A DNA stretch of 64,000 nucleotides, from positions 1,364,001 to 1,428,000 of the forward strand of contig NZ_CP137080.1 of NCBI RefSeq assembly GCF_036324365.1. Direction: 5' to 3'. The position numbers were made by a program, and so were the translations under genes. Position 1 is the stretch's first letter; the number at the start of each line of letters is the position of its first letter. This document shows positions 47,035-55,986 of this stretch, one piece after another. Origin of the DNA: Microbacterium limosum. GTDB lineage: Bacteria > Actinomycetota > Actinomycetes > Actinomycetales > Microbacteriaceae. The notes under the pieces are model-generated. The model was given only the letters and a program-made list of their open reading frames with translations, was not told the origin of the DNA and made no database searches.

Positions 47035-47886
47035 ATGTCGTCGGAGGAGACGGATCTTCCTCACCGCACGCCCTACATCGCCAACACCGGAGCCCACCCC
47101 TGGCGCCGGTTCGTCGCGATCGGCGACTCCTTCACCGAGGGGATCGGCGATCCCGAGCCGAGCCTGGAGGGCGGGCACCGCGGCTGGGCCGATCGCGTCG
47201 CGGAGGTGCTCGCCATGCAGGTCGACGACTTCGCATACGCCAATCTCGCGGTCCGGGGGCGCCTGATCGGCCGCATCGTCGAGGAGCAGGTGGAGCCGGC
47301 CCTCGCGCTGACCCCCGACCTCGTGACGTTCTGCGCCGGCGGCAATGACATCATCCGCCCCGGCGCCGACCCCGACGCGGTGGCCGCCACCTTCGAGGAC
47401 GGCGTCGCGCGGCTGTCCTCCCGGGGCGCGACGGTGGTCGTGTTCACCGGCATCGACGTCGCGTGGCAGCCGGTGTTCCGCTCGATGCGGGGCAAGATCG
47501 CCATCTACAACGAGAACCTGCGCGCCATCGCCGACAGGTACGACTGCATCGTCGCCGATCAGTGGGCGCTGAAGGAGATCCAGGATCCGCGCTTCTTCGA
47601 CGCCGACCGTCTGCACCTGAACTCGCTCGGCCACCACGAGGTCGCGCGCATGGTGCTGCGCGCGCTGAACGTCCCGAACGACCTCGTGCCCATGCAGCCG
47701 GATCCCCTGCCGGTCACGACGTGGCGCACGGCGCGGGTCGGCGACCTGGTGTGGGCGCGCACCCACCTCGTGCCCTGGGTGCTGCGTCGCCTGCGGCACC
47801 AGTCCTCCGGCGACGAGGTCACGGCGAAGCGACCGGACGCACTGCCGTACAACCGCCTGACCGCACGCGCCTCGGCGGAGCGGTAG
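47035..47886 (+). CDS. SGNH/GDSL hydrolase (second of two paralogues)
   Basis: This 283-residue protein has the GDSL block FVAIGDSFTEGIGDP, the GGNDII block and DADRLHLNSLGHHEVARM with catalytic Asp/His. It lacks a signal peptide. I chose ATG 47035 for its GAGGAGAGG ribosome site at 47023-47031, although an in-frame GTG lies at 47002. It is a paralogue of the 19487 gene, with the same C-terminal PWVLRRLRHQSSGDEVTAK element. Confidence 0.9.
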   Translation: MSSEETDLPHRTPYIANTGAHPWRRFVAIGDSFTEGIGDPEPSLEGGHRGWADRVAEVLAMQVDDFAYANLAVRGRLIGRIVEEQVEPALALTPDLVTFCAGGNDIIRPGADPDAVAATFEDGVARLSSRGATVVVFTGIDVAWQPVFRSMRGKIAIYNENLRAIADRYDCIVADQWALKEIQDPRFFDADRLHLNSLGHHEVARMVLRALNVPNDLVPMQPDPLPVTTWRTARVGDLVWARTHLVPWVLRRLRHQSSGDEVTAKRPDALPYNRLTARASAER

Positions 47887-47891
47887 CGGCG

Positions 47892-48722
47892 TCAGCCCGC
47901 GGGCGGCACGCGAAGCGCCCAGAGCGCGACGGCGCTGGCGGCCGCGACATTGAGCGAGTCCACCCCTCCGGCCATCGGGATGGTCACGATCGTGTCCGCG
48001 GCCGCGAGGGCGGACCGGCTGAGGCCGTCGCCCTCCGCCCCGAGCACGAGAGCCACGCGGTCCGGCGGGGCGGCGGCGAACTGCTCGAGCCCGACGGCCC
48101 CGTCCGACAACGCGAGGGCGGCGATGTGCCACCCCGCGCCCTGGAGGATGCCGCGGGCGTCGTCCCACTCGGGAAGGCGCGTCCAGGGCACCTGGAAGAC
48201 CGTGCCCATGCTCACCCGGACGCTCCGCCGATAGAGCGGATCGGCACAGCGCGGGGTGACCAGCACGGCGTCGGCACCGAGGCCGGCGGCGCCGCGAAAG
48301 GCCGCCCCGACGTTCGTGTGGTCGACGATGTCCTCGAGGATCAGTACGCGACGAGCGCCCGACAGCACGTCGGCGACGGGCCGGTCCGGAGGCCGGTGCA
48401 TGGATGCGAGAAGACCCCGGTGCACCGCGTATCCCGTCAGCGACTCGGCGACCGCGGCATCCGTGAGGTAGATCGGCGCTTCGACGCCGGCGAGCAGCGC
48501 GCGCGCCTCCGGCAGCCACTTCTCCTGCACGAGCACGGCGCGTGGCCGGTGACCCGCCGCCAGCGCGCGAGCGAGCACCTTGCCCGATTCGGCGATGTAG
48601 AGTCCGCCGGCGGGCTCGCTGATGCGCCGCAGCGCGACATCGGTCAGGTCGCGGAAGTCCGCCAGGCGGGGGTCCGCGGGGTCGTCCACGCGCTCGACCC
48701 ACGGTCCTCCGGCTTCCCGCAC
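47892..48722 (-). CDS. TrmH/SpoU family RNA methyltransferase
   Basis: This 276-residue SPOUT enzyme methylates a ribose in tRNA or rRNA. It shows the knotted-fold motifs ILEDIVDHTNVGAAFRGAAG, LVLGAEGDGLSRSAL and PMAGGVDSLNVAAASAVAL. An N-terminal substrate-binding domain (about residues 1-100) is present. The target base cannot be assigned. GTG 48722 is in leaderless position. Confidence 0.92.
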   Translation of the reverse strand: MREAGGPWVERVDDPADPRLADFRDLTDVALRRISEPAGGLYIAESGKVLARALAAGHRPRAVLVQEKWLPEARALLAGVEAPIYLTDAAVAESLTGYAVHRGLLASMHRPPDRPVADVLSGARRVLILEDIVDHTNVGAAFRGAAGLGADAVLVTPRCADPLYRRSVRVSMGTVFQVPWTRLPEWDDARGILQGAGWHIAALALSDGAVGLEQFAAAPPDRVALVLGAEGDGLSRSALAAADTIVTIPMAGGVDSLNVAAASAVALWALRVPPAG

Positions 48723-48728
48723 CCGTCC

Positions 48729-48734
48729 ACGCTA
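48729..48734 (-). promoter_or_regulatory. -10 hexamer for leaderless SPOUT methyltransferase
   Basis: Minus-strand TAGCGT lies six bases before GTG 48722, in the 97-base divergent gap with the sirtuin gene. Confidence 0.5.
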
Positions 48735-48819
48735 GCCGACGCCCGACACCGGCCGCCCGCGTAACATCCCGGTAAAGGAGGCCGCGTACACTTGCCGCAC
48801 GCGAGGAGGACGCACCCCA

Positions 48820-49671
48820 ATGGTCTTGGTCACGCACGAGGGTTCCCTGGCTACCGCCCAGGTCGGTCGAGCGATCGACGCCCTCGCGGGCCGCAGCCTC
48901 GCGATCCTCACGGGGGCGGGCGTCTCCACCGACTCCGGCATTCCGGACTACCGGGGACAGGGCGCTCCCACCCGGACTCCCATGACGGCCCAGCAGTTCC
49001 TGACCGATGCCGCCGCGCGGCGCCGGTACTGGGTCGGCAGCCATCTCGGATGGAAGGCCTTCTCGAGCGCGCAACCCAACCTGGGCCACACGGCGATCGC
49101 CCGGCTGGAGGCTTCGGGACTGTCCACCGGCGTCGTCACGCAGAACGTGGACGGTCTTCACGTGCGTGCCGGCAGCAGCCGGGTCGTCGAGCTCCACGGC
49201 ACGATGCGCCGCGTCCTGTGCACGCACTGCGGGCAGGTGTTCGACCGCCGCGACATCGCCGAGCGGGTGGAGATCGACAATCCGTGGGTCGCCGTCCCGG
49301 AGAACGTCCCGCTCGGCCCCGATGGAGACGTGCTCCCGGCGAGCACGGACGATTTCGTCATCCCCGATTGCACGGTGTGCGGCGGAATGCTCAAGCCCGA
49401 CGTCGTGTTCTTCGGGGAGTTCATCCCCGCCGAGAAGTTCCGCGAGGCGGAGCAGCTCGTGCACCGCAGCGAGGCCCTCGTCGTCGCCGGGTCCTCGCTC
49501 GTGGTCAACTCCGGCATCCGCCTGGTGGAACGCGCCCGCCGACGACGCCTGCCCGTCATCATCGTGAACCGGGGATCGACGCGTGCGGATGCCAAGGCGA
49601 CCGTGAAGGTGGATGCCGGGGCCAGCGAGGTGCTCGACGCGTTCGCGTCCGCGCTTCCCGCCGCGCGCTGA
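48820..49671 (+). CDS. Sir2-family NAD-dependent protein deacylase
   Basis: This 283-residue sirtuin removes acyl groups from lysines using NAD. It has GAGVSTDSGIPDYRGQ, TQNVDGLHVRAG and the catalytic His in VELHGTM, and a zinc site of CTHC and CTVC. GSSLVVNSG and VNRGST belong to the NAD pocket. ATG 48820 has GAGGAGGA ten bases upstream and a TACACT -10 box near 48787-48792. Confidence 0.93.
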   Translation: MVLVTHEGSLATAQVGRAIDALAGRSLAILTGAGVSTDSGIPDYRGQGAPTRTPMTAQQFLTDAAARRRYWVGSHLGWKAFSSAQPNLGHTAIARLEASGLSTGVVTQNVDGLHVRAGSSRVVELHGTMRRVLCTHCGQVFDRRDIAERVEIDNPWVAVPENVPLGPDGDVLPASTDDFVIPDCTVCGGMLKPDVVFFGEFIPAEKFREAEQLVHRSEALVVAGSSLVVNSGIRLVERARRRRLPVIIVNRGSTRADAKATVKVDAGASEVLDAFASALPAAR

Positions 49672-49688
49672 GCCGCCGGCGGTGCCCG

Positions 49689-49694
49689 TAGGAT
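49689..49694 (+). promoter_or_regulatory. -10 hexamer for leaderless histidine phosphatase
   Basis: TAGGAT is followed by seven bases (CGAGGGG) and ATG 49702. The spacer is G-rich and could also help ribosome binding. Confidence 0.45.
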
Positions 49695-49701
49695 CGAGGG
49701 G

Positions 49702-50310
49702 ATGACGACCCTCACGATCGTGCGCCACGGACAGACGGACTGGAACCTCGCACACCGCATCCAGGGGGCCACGGACATCCCCCTCAACGACACGGGTCGG
49801 GACCAGGCGCGGGCCATCGGCGATGTCCTCGCCGAGACGCTGACGAGCGTCGGGGCGCGGATCGTCTCCAGCGATCTCGAGCGAGCGCGCGAGACCGCGG
49901 CGATCATCGGCGGGCGCATGGGCCTCGAACCCGCGCCGGAGCGTGTGTACCCCGAGCTACGAGAGCGCTCGTACGGCGAGGCGGAAGGAATGCTCGTGGC
50001 GGACTTCATCGAGCGCTTCGGTGCCGGCCCCCGCGACGACGTGCCAGGCGCGGAATCCCGCCCGGACCTCCGCTCCCGCGCGCTGCGGGCCGTGCGCCGG
50101 GTCGTGCGCGATGTGCGTGCGGAGACCGCGCCCGCCCCCGCGTCGGTCGTCGTCGTCTCGCACGGGGCGCTCATCCGCGAGCTCATCGGTCACGCCTCCA
50201 GCGACGTCGCTCCCCTCCCCGGCGAACGCCTGGAGAACGGCTCCGCCCACACATTCCTCGTCGAGCGCAACGGGATGAGGCTGCTTTCCTACACGGCGGT
50301 GGCGGCGTAG
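49702..50310 (+). CDS. Histidine phosphatase family protein
   Basis: This 202-residue enzyme has the RHGQTDWN motif with the phosphorylated His, SSDLERARETA, the acid residue in ELRERSYGEAEG and the second catalytic His in VVVSHGALIREL. It belongs with phosphoglycerate-mutase-like phosphatases; in actinobacteria many act on phosphoglycerates or sugar phosphates. No signal peptide. Confidence 0.92.
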   Translation: MTTLTIVRHGQTDWNLAHRIQGATDIPLNDTGRDQARAIGDVLAETLTSVGARIVSSDLERARETAAIIGGRMGLEPAPERVYPELRERSYGEAEGMLVADFIERFGAGPRDDVPGAESRPDLRSRALRAVRRVVRDVRAETAPAPASVVVVSHGALIRELIGHASSDVAPLPGERLENGSAHTFLVERNGMRLLSYTAVAA

Positions 50311-50374
50311 CCACCGCTCCTGATGCCCGGCCCCCGCAGACGTCGTTACGATCGGCGATGACGGAGGGATCGAA

Positions 50375-52213
50375 ATGGACGACGGCAGGGAGGACTCGCC
50401 CGGCGGGAAGCCCGTCCGTGATGTGACCGAGGCGCGTGAGAGCCGCCCGCGCGAGCGGAGCCGCCGCGACTTCCTGCGCGCCGGGGGTCTCACCGCGGCC
50501 GGCTTCATCGCGGGGGCGGCGGCGGGTGGCGCTGTCGGCGCCGCGATCGGGGGCTCGGTAGCCGAGGGCTCACCCGGCGCCGCCCCGGACGTGCGCGACG
50601 AACCCGGATTCGCGCACGTCGTCGTGCTCATGGGTGAGAACCGTTCGTTCGACAACATGCTCGGCTGGCTCTACACGCCCGATACCCTCCCCGCCGGCCA
50701 GAGCTTCGAGGGGCTCGCATTCGGCGACTACTCCAACCCCGCTCCGGACGGCACGCCGGTGCCCGCGCACGTCTACAGCGGCGCGACCGACACGATCATG
50801 GGTCTTCCGAACCCCGACCCCGGCGAGGAGTACCCGCACGTCAACACGCAGCTCTTCGGGATCGTCGATCCCGCGGAGAACTCGCGGCTCTGGGTCGAGG
50901 AGATGAGTCATCCCTACAACTCCCCCTCGGTGGGAGCGACACCGACGATGGACGGCTTCCTGCGCGACTACCGGATCAACTACGAGCGGCTCAACCGCGG
51001 CACCGCACCGACGGACGATCAGGCCAACCAGATCATGGGCGGTTTCTCCCCCGACATGCTCCCCGTGCTCTCCACGCTCGCTCGCGAGTTCGCGGTGTTC
51101 GATCACTGGTTCGCGGCCGTGCCGAGTCAGACCTACTGCAACCGTTCGTTCTTCCACGCGTCGACTTCGCACGGCTTCGTCACGAACAAGCACGGCGGCG
51201 GGTACGGAAAGTGGCTGGACGCCGACCCGGCGCCGACCATCTTCAACCGGCTCGAGGAGGCCGGGCAGTCGTGGCGGATCTACTTCGACGAACTCCAGCT
51301 GGTCTCCCTCACGGGCGTCATGCACGCTCCAGTGCTGGAGGAGTACTGGAAAACCGGCCGCTTCGCCTACATGACGCAGTTCTTCGAGGATGCCGCGTCC
51401 GGCGCCCTTCCCGCCTACGCGTTCATCGAGCCGCGGATGGTCTACAACCACAACGACTTCCACCCGCCGTTCGGGACGCTCCGGGAGAGCGACGTCGACG
51501 GGGAGTACCTCGCCGACTCCGCCGTCTCCGATGTGCGGGCCGGCGAGGCCCTCGTCGCGAGCGTCTACGACGCCATCCGCACGAGCTCCGCGCCGAACGG
51601 CTCGAATGCGCTGAACACGCTGCTGCTCATCACCTTCGACGAGCACGGCGGGACGTACGATCACGTCCCGCCGCCGACGGCGACACCCCCGCACGCGGAT
51701 GCGCCCGCGGGCGAGATGGGTTTCACGTTCGACCGGCTCGGTGCACGGGTCCCCGCCATCGCGGTATCGGCGTACACGCGGGCGGGCACGATCATCCAGG
51801 ACGAGATGCATCATGCCGCCGTCATCCGCACCCTCTGTCGCCTGCACGGGCTGCAGCCCCTGACGCGCCGCGATGCGGCCGCGAACGATCTCTTCTCCGT
51901 CGTGAACCTGGACGCGCCCCGCGACCCCGCCACGTGGCCCCTCGTGCACCCCATGTGGGTGCAACCGAACGCGGAGGAGGACTCCCTCGCCGACCTCGCA
52001 CACGGCAAGCACCGCCTCAAGCCGCTGAGCCAACCCGGCAAGGGACTGCTCGGGCTCCTCCTCGCCCGCTACGGGCCACCGGACACCCCGGAGCCGCAGA
52101 CGTATGCGGATGCCTACGAGGTGCTCCGCACCCACGGCCTCGGTCTCTTCTTCCCCAAGACCGACGCGACCCCGGCGGCCACTCCCTCCCCGAGCACCGC
52201 TTCTCCGGCCTAG
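50375..52213 (+). CDS. Tat-exported phospholipase C-like phosphoesterase
   Basis: This 612-residue protein has a twin-arginine signal RSRRDFLRAGG near residues 28-40, followed by an Ala/Gly hydrophobic stretch. The catalytic domain is of the phosphoesterase / acid phosphatase-phospholipase C family: VVLMGENRSFDNMLGWLY with the metal-binding Glu-Asn, FDHWFAAVPSQTYCNRSFFHA, and FDEHGGTYDHVPPP. Its substrate may be a phospholipid or nucleotide; it is exported through the TatA/TatC system encoded at 34.5-35.5 kb. ATG 50375 has ACGGAGG upstream. Confidence 0.92.
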   Translation: MDDGREDSPGGKPVRDVTEARESRPRERSRRDFLRAGGLTAAGFIAGAAAGGAVGAAIGGSVAEGSPGAAPDVRDEPGFAHVVVLMGENRSFDNMLGWLYTPDTLPAGQSFEGLAFGDYSNPAPDGTPVPAHVYSGATDTIMGLPNPDPGEEYPHVNTQLFGIVDPAENSRLWVEEMSHPYNSPSVGATPTMDGFLRDYRINYERLNRGTAPTDDQANQIMGGFSPDMLPVLSTLAREFAVFDHWFAAVPSQTYCNRSFFHASTSHGFVTNKHGGGYGKWLDADPAPTIFNRLEEAGQSWRIYFDELQLVSLTGVMHAPVLEEYWKTGRFAYMTQFFEDAASGALPAYAFIEPRMVYNHNDFHPPFGTLRESDVDGEYLADSAVSDVRAGEALVASVYDAIRTSSAPNGSNALNTLLLITFDEHGGTYDHVPPPTATPPHADAPAGEMGFTFDRLGARVPAIAVSAYTRAGTIIQDEMHHAAVIRTLCRLHGLQPLTRRDAAANDLFSVVNLDAPRDPATWPLVHPMWVQPNAEEDSLADLAHGKHRLKPLSQPGKGLLGLLLARYGPPDTPEPQTYADAYEVLRTHGLGLFFPKTDATPAATPSPSTASPA

Positions 52214-52324
52214 TGGCAGGTCCGGGCGGGCGGGCGTGCGCGCATGCGTCGATGATTCGCACCTCGCTCAACGTACTGCGCACATACTGAGCATCCTGCG
52301 TCGGATGCACGGACCGCCGCGTGA

Positions 52325-52330
52325 TAAAGT
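52325..52330 (+). promoter_or_regulatory. -10 hexamer before the Lrp/AsnC regulator
   Basis: TAAAGT lies eight bases before ATG 52339. The in-frame GTG at 52321 is upstream of the hexamer, so a start there is unlikely. Confidence 0.45.
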
Positions 52331-52338
52331 TCAGCATC

Positions 52339-52809
52339 ATGAGCAAGCTCGACCATGTGGACCTCGCCCTCCTGAGCGCCCTCTCCGACGACCCGCGCGC
52401 CACGGTCGTGGGGCTCTCCGAACGCCTGGGGCTGTCGCGGAACACCGTCCAGGCCCGCATGGCCAAGCTCGAGCGCAGCGGGGTCTTCCTCTCCTTCGAG
52501 CGAACGATCGCCCCGCACACGCTCGGCTTCCCGCTTCAGGCCGCGATCTCGGTGCTCGTCCGCCAGACCGAGCTGCCCGGCATCGCGGCGGCGCTCGCCG
52601 AGATCCCCGAGATCATCCAGGCGTACGGTCTCAGCGGTCAGGTCGATCTGCTCGTGCACGTGGCCTGTCGCGATGCCCGGCACCTGTTCGACGTCGACGC
52701 CCGCATCCTCGCGGTCCCGGGCGTGGAGCGCACCGAGACGTCGCTCGTGATGGGCGAGGTCATCCCGTACCGCGTCTCACCGCTCATGGCGACGGCGAAG
52801 ACGGCATAG
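52339..52809 (+). CDS. Lrp/AsnC family transcriptional regulator
   Basis: This 156-residue protein has an N-terminal helix-turn-helix (DLALLSALSDDPRATVVG, LSRNTVQARMAKLERSG) and a C-terminal RAM ligand-binding domain (GQVDLLVHVACRD, VPGVERTETSLVMG). Such regulators sense amino acids or related molecules and often control a neighbouring transporter. The EamA exporter, convergent and overlapping by 26 bases, is the nearest candidate. The start is ATG 52339. Confidence 0.92.
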   Translation: MSKLDHVDLALLSALSDDPRATVVGLSERLGLSRNTVQARMAKLERSGVFLSFERTIAPHTLGFPLQAAISVLVRQTELPGIAAALAEIPEIIQAYGLSGQVDLLVHVACRDARHLFDVDARILAVPGVERTETSLVMGEVIPYRVSPLMATAKTA

Positions 52810-53710
52810 CCAGCGCATCCGGTGAGGGCGTTCCCGCGCGGACCAGCACGACACCGGCGACGATGAGCACGCCGCCCGCCGCCTGCACGAGGGTCGGCGC
52901 CTCGGCCAACAGGATCCACGCGAACAGGACGGCGAAGAGGACTTCCGCGAGCCCCACGAAAGCCGCGAGTCGGGCTCCGATCCGCAGCACCGCGAGCACG
53001 CTCAATGAGTACGCCACCGCCGTCGCGACCACGGCGACCCACCCGAGCGGGACGAACCACGGGACGACCATTCCGCCGAGGGGCACCGACACCGGCGGCG
53101 CCGCATACGGCAGCAGGCCGGCCAGGCACAGCAGCCCGGTGATCACGGCGCCCGCCGCCATTCCCGCGGCGACCAGCGTCAGTGGTGCGATCCCCTCCCC
53201 CGCGTGCTCCGAGAGCTGATAGTAAACCGCCATCGACACGGCCGCCCCGAGCGCCAAGCCGACGCCGATCGGGTCGAACGAGGCCCCTGAGAGATCGATG
53301 ACGAGGATCAGACCGCACACGCTCGCGGCCGTGCCGGCCAGCACCGAGCGGCGGGGCGCGCGCCGCGTCCGCGCCCAGATCCAGGCGACGATGAGCACCG
53401 GGGCGAGGTACTGCACGAGGAGGGCCACCGCCACGGGCATCCGTTCGATCGCGGAGAGGTGAAGCACCTGGCAGCCGACCACACCCGTCGCGGCGAAGCC
53501 GAGGATGAGCGCACCGTGTCTCCGGAGAAGTCCGGGGTCCCGACGCAGGGCGATGACGAGCACCGGAAGCAGGACGAGTGCGGCCCCTGCCATGCGCCAC
53601 AGCGCCGCGGCGCCGGGCGTCCATCCCGCCTCGAGGAGCGGTTTGAGGAAGGAGCCGCTCGAAGCGAAGGTCACGGCCGAGGCGAGACCGAGGAGGATGC
53701 CTCGGCGCAC
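52784..53710 (-). CDS. EamA/DMT family transporter
   Basis: This 308-residue protein has ten hydrophobic segments in two EamA repeats; first repeat begins LLGLASAVTFASSGSFLKPLLEAG, second repeat includes YYQLSEHAGEGIAPLTLVAAG. EamA proteins export metabolites such as amino acids or amino-sugar derivatives. I chose GTG 53710, which starts the first helix; a longer frame exists but is a shadow of the CGNR gene. The 3' end overlaps the Lrp gene, suggesting a functional link. Confidence 0.88.
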   Translation of the reverse strand: MRRGILLGLASAVTFASSGSFLKPLLEAGWTPGAAALWRMAGAALVLLPVLVIALRRDPGLLRRHGALILGFAATGVVGCQVLHLSAIERMPVAVALLVQYLAPVLIVAWIWARTRRAPRRSVLAGTAASVCGLILVIDLSGASFDPIGVGLALGAAVSMAVYYQLSEHAGEGIAPLTLVAAGMAAGAVITGLLCLAGLLPYAAPPVSVPLGGMVVPWFVPLGWVAVVATAVAYSLSVLAVLRIGARLAAFVGLAEVLFAVLFAWILLAEAPTLVQAAGGVLIVAGVVLVRAGTPSPDALAMPSSPSP

Positions 53711-53716
53711 CGAAGA

Positions 53717-54190
53717 GACGCCCCCGGCGCCGCCGACCTCGATGCCTTCCTCCAGACCCACCGGTACTCGGGCACCCTCCGCCGCGACGCCGCCGAGCTG
53801 GAGGAGCTGCGGGCGATCCGACCGCGGCTGAGGGCGCTGTGGCTCACCGATCGCACGGGGGCGGTCCCGCTCGTCAACGGCATGCTGCGGGACGGGGCTG
53901 CCCTGCCGAGACTCGTCATCCATGACGACTACGACTGGCACATCCACGCCACCACCGACGACGCACCGCTGGCCACCCGCATCCTGGTGGAGGCCGCCAT
54001 GGCGTTCGTGGACATCATCCGCGCGGATGCGTACGAGCGGGTTCGCCTCTGCGACGCGGGCGACTGCGACAGCGTCTACATCGACTTCTCCCGCAACGGC
54101 TCCAAGCGCTACTGCGACTCCGGCAACTGCGGCAACCGGATGAACGTCAACGCGTACCGGAGACGGCGGGCTCGTCGAGGAACCGACTGA
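53717..54190 (+). pseudogene. CGNR zinc-finger protein, apparently 5'-truncated
   Basis: The readable part has the typical middle (DLDAFLQTHRYSGTLRRDAAELEELRA), WHIHATTDDAPLATRILVEAAM, and a complete C-terminal CGNR finger (CDAGDC, YCDSGNCGNRMNVNAY). Full-length family members start about 30 residues earlier, but no start codon or matching N-terminus is found; the in-frame sequence upstream is the antisense of the EamA gene. The nearest in-frame starts (GTG 53516, GTG 53459) lie inside that gene. Either the 5' end was deleted or the gene starts in an unusual way. The end overlaps the hydrolase gene on the other strand by 44 bases. Confidence 0.6.
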
Positions 54191-55049
54191 TCGCCCGCGC
54201 GGCGGGGACGGGCGTCTCGTAGTGGATGAGGTGACCCACGCCGTCGATCTCCACCAGCTGCGCGCGCGGGAACACCTCGGCCAGGCGCCGCACCGCCGAG
54301 ATCGGGGTGATGTCGTCCTGCACGGCCGCCACGAGCAGGGTCGGACGATCGATCCGGGCCGCCGGCTGGCTCACATCGTGGGACACCGACGTGACGAACG
54401 CCTCGTGCAGCACGTCCCGATCGGCGAACCGGGAGAAGTACCGGCGGTGCTGGTCGTGCACGAAGGCCCTCAGCCCGCGGTCGCGGGTCTTGGCCATCGC
54501 CTCGCTCATGATCCGCACGACGAGCCCGTTGCGCAGGAGCGCCTCGCCGAGGCGCCGGGGAAGCCGCGCGCCCGCCGCGTAGTACCCGATGGCCAGACGC
54601 GTCAGGATGCCGCGCGGTCCCTCGAGCGCGGGAGCGCCGATCGGATTGATCAGGACGAGGCCCGGCGTCTCGAGCCCGTCCGCGACGGCGGCCGCGGCGA
54701 CGATCGACCCGAACGAATGACCCAGGACGACGGCGCCGGGGGCGACGAGATCGCTGAACGCGTGCAACCACGCGACGTAGGTGTCGAGGTCGTGTCGGCG
54801 CCCGGGGATCGGATCCGTCTCGCCGAAGCCCGGGAGGTCGGGCATGATCGTCCTCACCTGCGGAAGATGCGCGACGACGGGCTCGAGACCATGATGCTCG
54901 CCGCGGAAGCCGTGGATCGCGAGGACGGTGTGCGGCGCGTCATCCTCGCCGTACACCCAGAACGCCGTGCGCCCGCCGAGCACCTCCACCTCGTCCCGGC
55001 GCACGGGCACGGCGGACAGGGCGTCCCGGTACGGGTGGATCGACTGCAC
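54147..55049 (-). CDS. Alpha/beta-hydrolase
   Basis: This 300-residue protein has the oxyanion segment AIHGFRGEHHG, nucleophile elbow GHSFGS, the acid Asp in AVQDDITPIS and catalytic His in GVGHLIHYE. Substrate unknown; cytoplasmic. GTG 55049 has TAGACT six bases upstream. The 3' end is antisense to the last 44 bases of the CGNR gene. Confidence 0.92.
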   Translation of the reverse strand: MQSIHPYRDALSAVPVRRDEVEVLGGRTAFWVYGEDDAPHTVLAIHGFRGEHHGLEPVVAHLPQVRTIMPDLPGFGETDPIPGRRHDLDTYVAWLHAFSDLVAPGAVVLGHSFGSIVAAAAVADGLETPGLVLINPIGAPALEGPRGILTRLAIGYYAAGARLPRRLGEALLRNGLVVRIMSEAMAKTRDRGLRAFVHDQHRRYFSRFADRDVLHEAFVTSVSHDVSQPAARIDRPTLLVAAVQDDITPISAVRRLAEVFPRAQLVEIDGVGHLIHYETPVPAARAISRFLDEPAVSGTR

Positions 55050-55055
55050 TCGTCG

Positions 55056-55061
55056 AGTCTA
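55056..55061 (-). promoter_or_regulatory. -10 hexamer for leaderless alpha/beta-hydrolase
   Basis: Minus-strand TAGACT lies six bases before GTG 55049. Confidence 0.5.
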
Positions 55062-55120
55062 CGAACACCTCGGAGTGCCGGTGCACGGAGCGCCTGCGCA
55101 CCGGTGTCGGACGGCGCCCA

Positions 55121-55126
55121 TAACGT
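55121..55126 (+). promoter_or_regulatory. -10 hexamer for leaderless exonuclease gene
   Basis: TAACGT is followed by seven bases and ATG 55134. It shares the 84-base divergent gap with the hydrolase promoter. Confidence 0.45.
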
Positions 55127-55133
55127 GGACCGT

Positions 55134-55925
55134 ATGCAGCCCGTCGCGCCCGAGCCGCTCTTCGACGACGACTTCCTCGACGCCCCCCGCGCCGTCGCGT
55201 ACGCCTCCTCCCCCGCGCCGCCGGTCGTCGCGAGTGCGACGTGGTGCGACCGCATCGGCGTGTTCGACCTGGAGACGACGGGTGTCGACGTGGCGGAGGA
55301 CCGCATCGTGACGGCGCACGTGGGGGTGCTGGATGCCGAGGGCGGTCTCGTCCGTCAGTACACGTGGCTCGCCGATCCGGGGGTCGACATCCCCGAAGGC
55401 GCCACCGCCGTGCACGGCATCACGACGGCGCACGCACGGGCGCACGGGCGTCCTTCCCGCGAGGTGGTCGGGGAGATCGTCGCCGCACTGCGCGCCATCT
55501 TCGCCGAGGGACTGCCGGTGGTCGCCTACAACGCCCCTTTCGACTTCTCGATGCTCAAGTACGAGGCGCTGCGCAACGGGCTCCCGCCGATACTCAACCC
55601 GTCGCCGGTCATCGATCCGCTCGTGCTGGACAAGTGCGTCGACCGGTACCGCAAGGGCAAGCGCACGCTCGATGCCGTCTGCGCGCACTACGAGGTCGTT
55701 CTCGAGGCGGCGCACACGGCAGCGGCCGACGCCGTGGCCGCCGGCCGTGTCGCGCAGGTGCTCGCACAGCGCTTCGCGGATCGTCTGCCCGCCGACGGCG
55801 CGAGCCTTCACACGAGCCAGATCGCCTGGGCGCGGGCGCAGGCGGAAAGCCTGACCGAGTACTTCGTCCGCATCGGCCGGATCGACAAGGACGACCGGCT
55901 GGACGGCTCCTGGCCGATCCGCTGA
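55134..55925 (+). CDS. DnaQ-like 3'-5' exonuclease
   Basis: This 263-residue protein has the DEDD-fold motifs: ExoI FDLETTGVDVAEDRIV, ExoII VVAYNAPFDFSML and ExoIII HTAAADAVAAGRVAQV. It resembles the proofreading epsilon subunit of DNA polymerase III but is not linked to it here. A disordered N-terminus of about 40 residues comes first. Likely a DNA repair exonuclease. Confidence 0.9.
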   Translation: MQPVAPEPLFDDDFLDAPRAVAYASSPAPPVVASATWCDRIGVFDLETTGVDVAEDRIVTAHVGVLDAEGGLVRQYTWLADPGVDIPEGATAVHGITTAHARAHGRPSREVVGEIVAALRAIFAEGLPVVAYNAPFDFSMLKYEALRNGLPPILNPSPVIDPLVLDKCVDRYRKGKRTLDAVCAHYEVVLEAAHTAAADAVAAGRVAQVLAQRFADRLPADGASLHTSQIAWARAQAESLTEYFVRIGRIDKDDRLDGSWPIR

Positions 55926-55941
55926 CGCGCTCGCCGTGAAC

Positions 55942-55980
55942 GAGAAGGGGCCCCGCGGCGCATGCCGGGGGCCCCTTCTC
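55942..55980. terminator. Convergent terminator after exonuclease and rpmE2
   Basis: A 13-bp stem (55942-55954 with 55968-55980), GAGAAGGGGCCCC, is extended by an inner CGGC-GCAT-GCCG hairpin. It ends the plus exonuclease gene and the minus L31 gene. Confidence 0.8.
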
Positions 55981-55986
55981 TGCGGC

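Noticed and set aside
45760..49755. 1331-codon minus-strand frame across several genes
   Set aside because: It crosses an SGNH hydrolase, a methyltransferase and a sirtuin with normal motifs in other frames.
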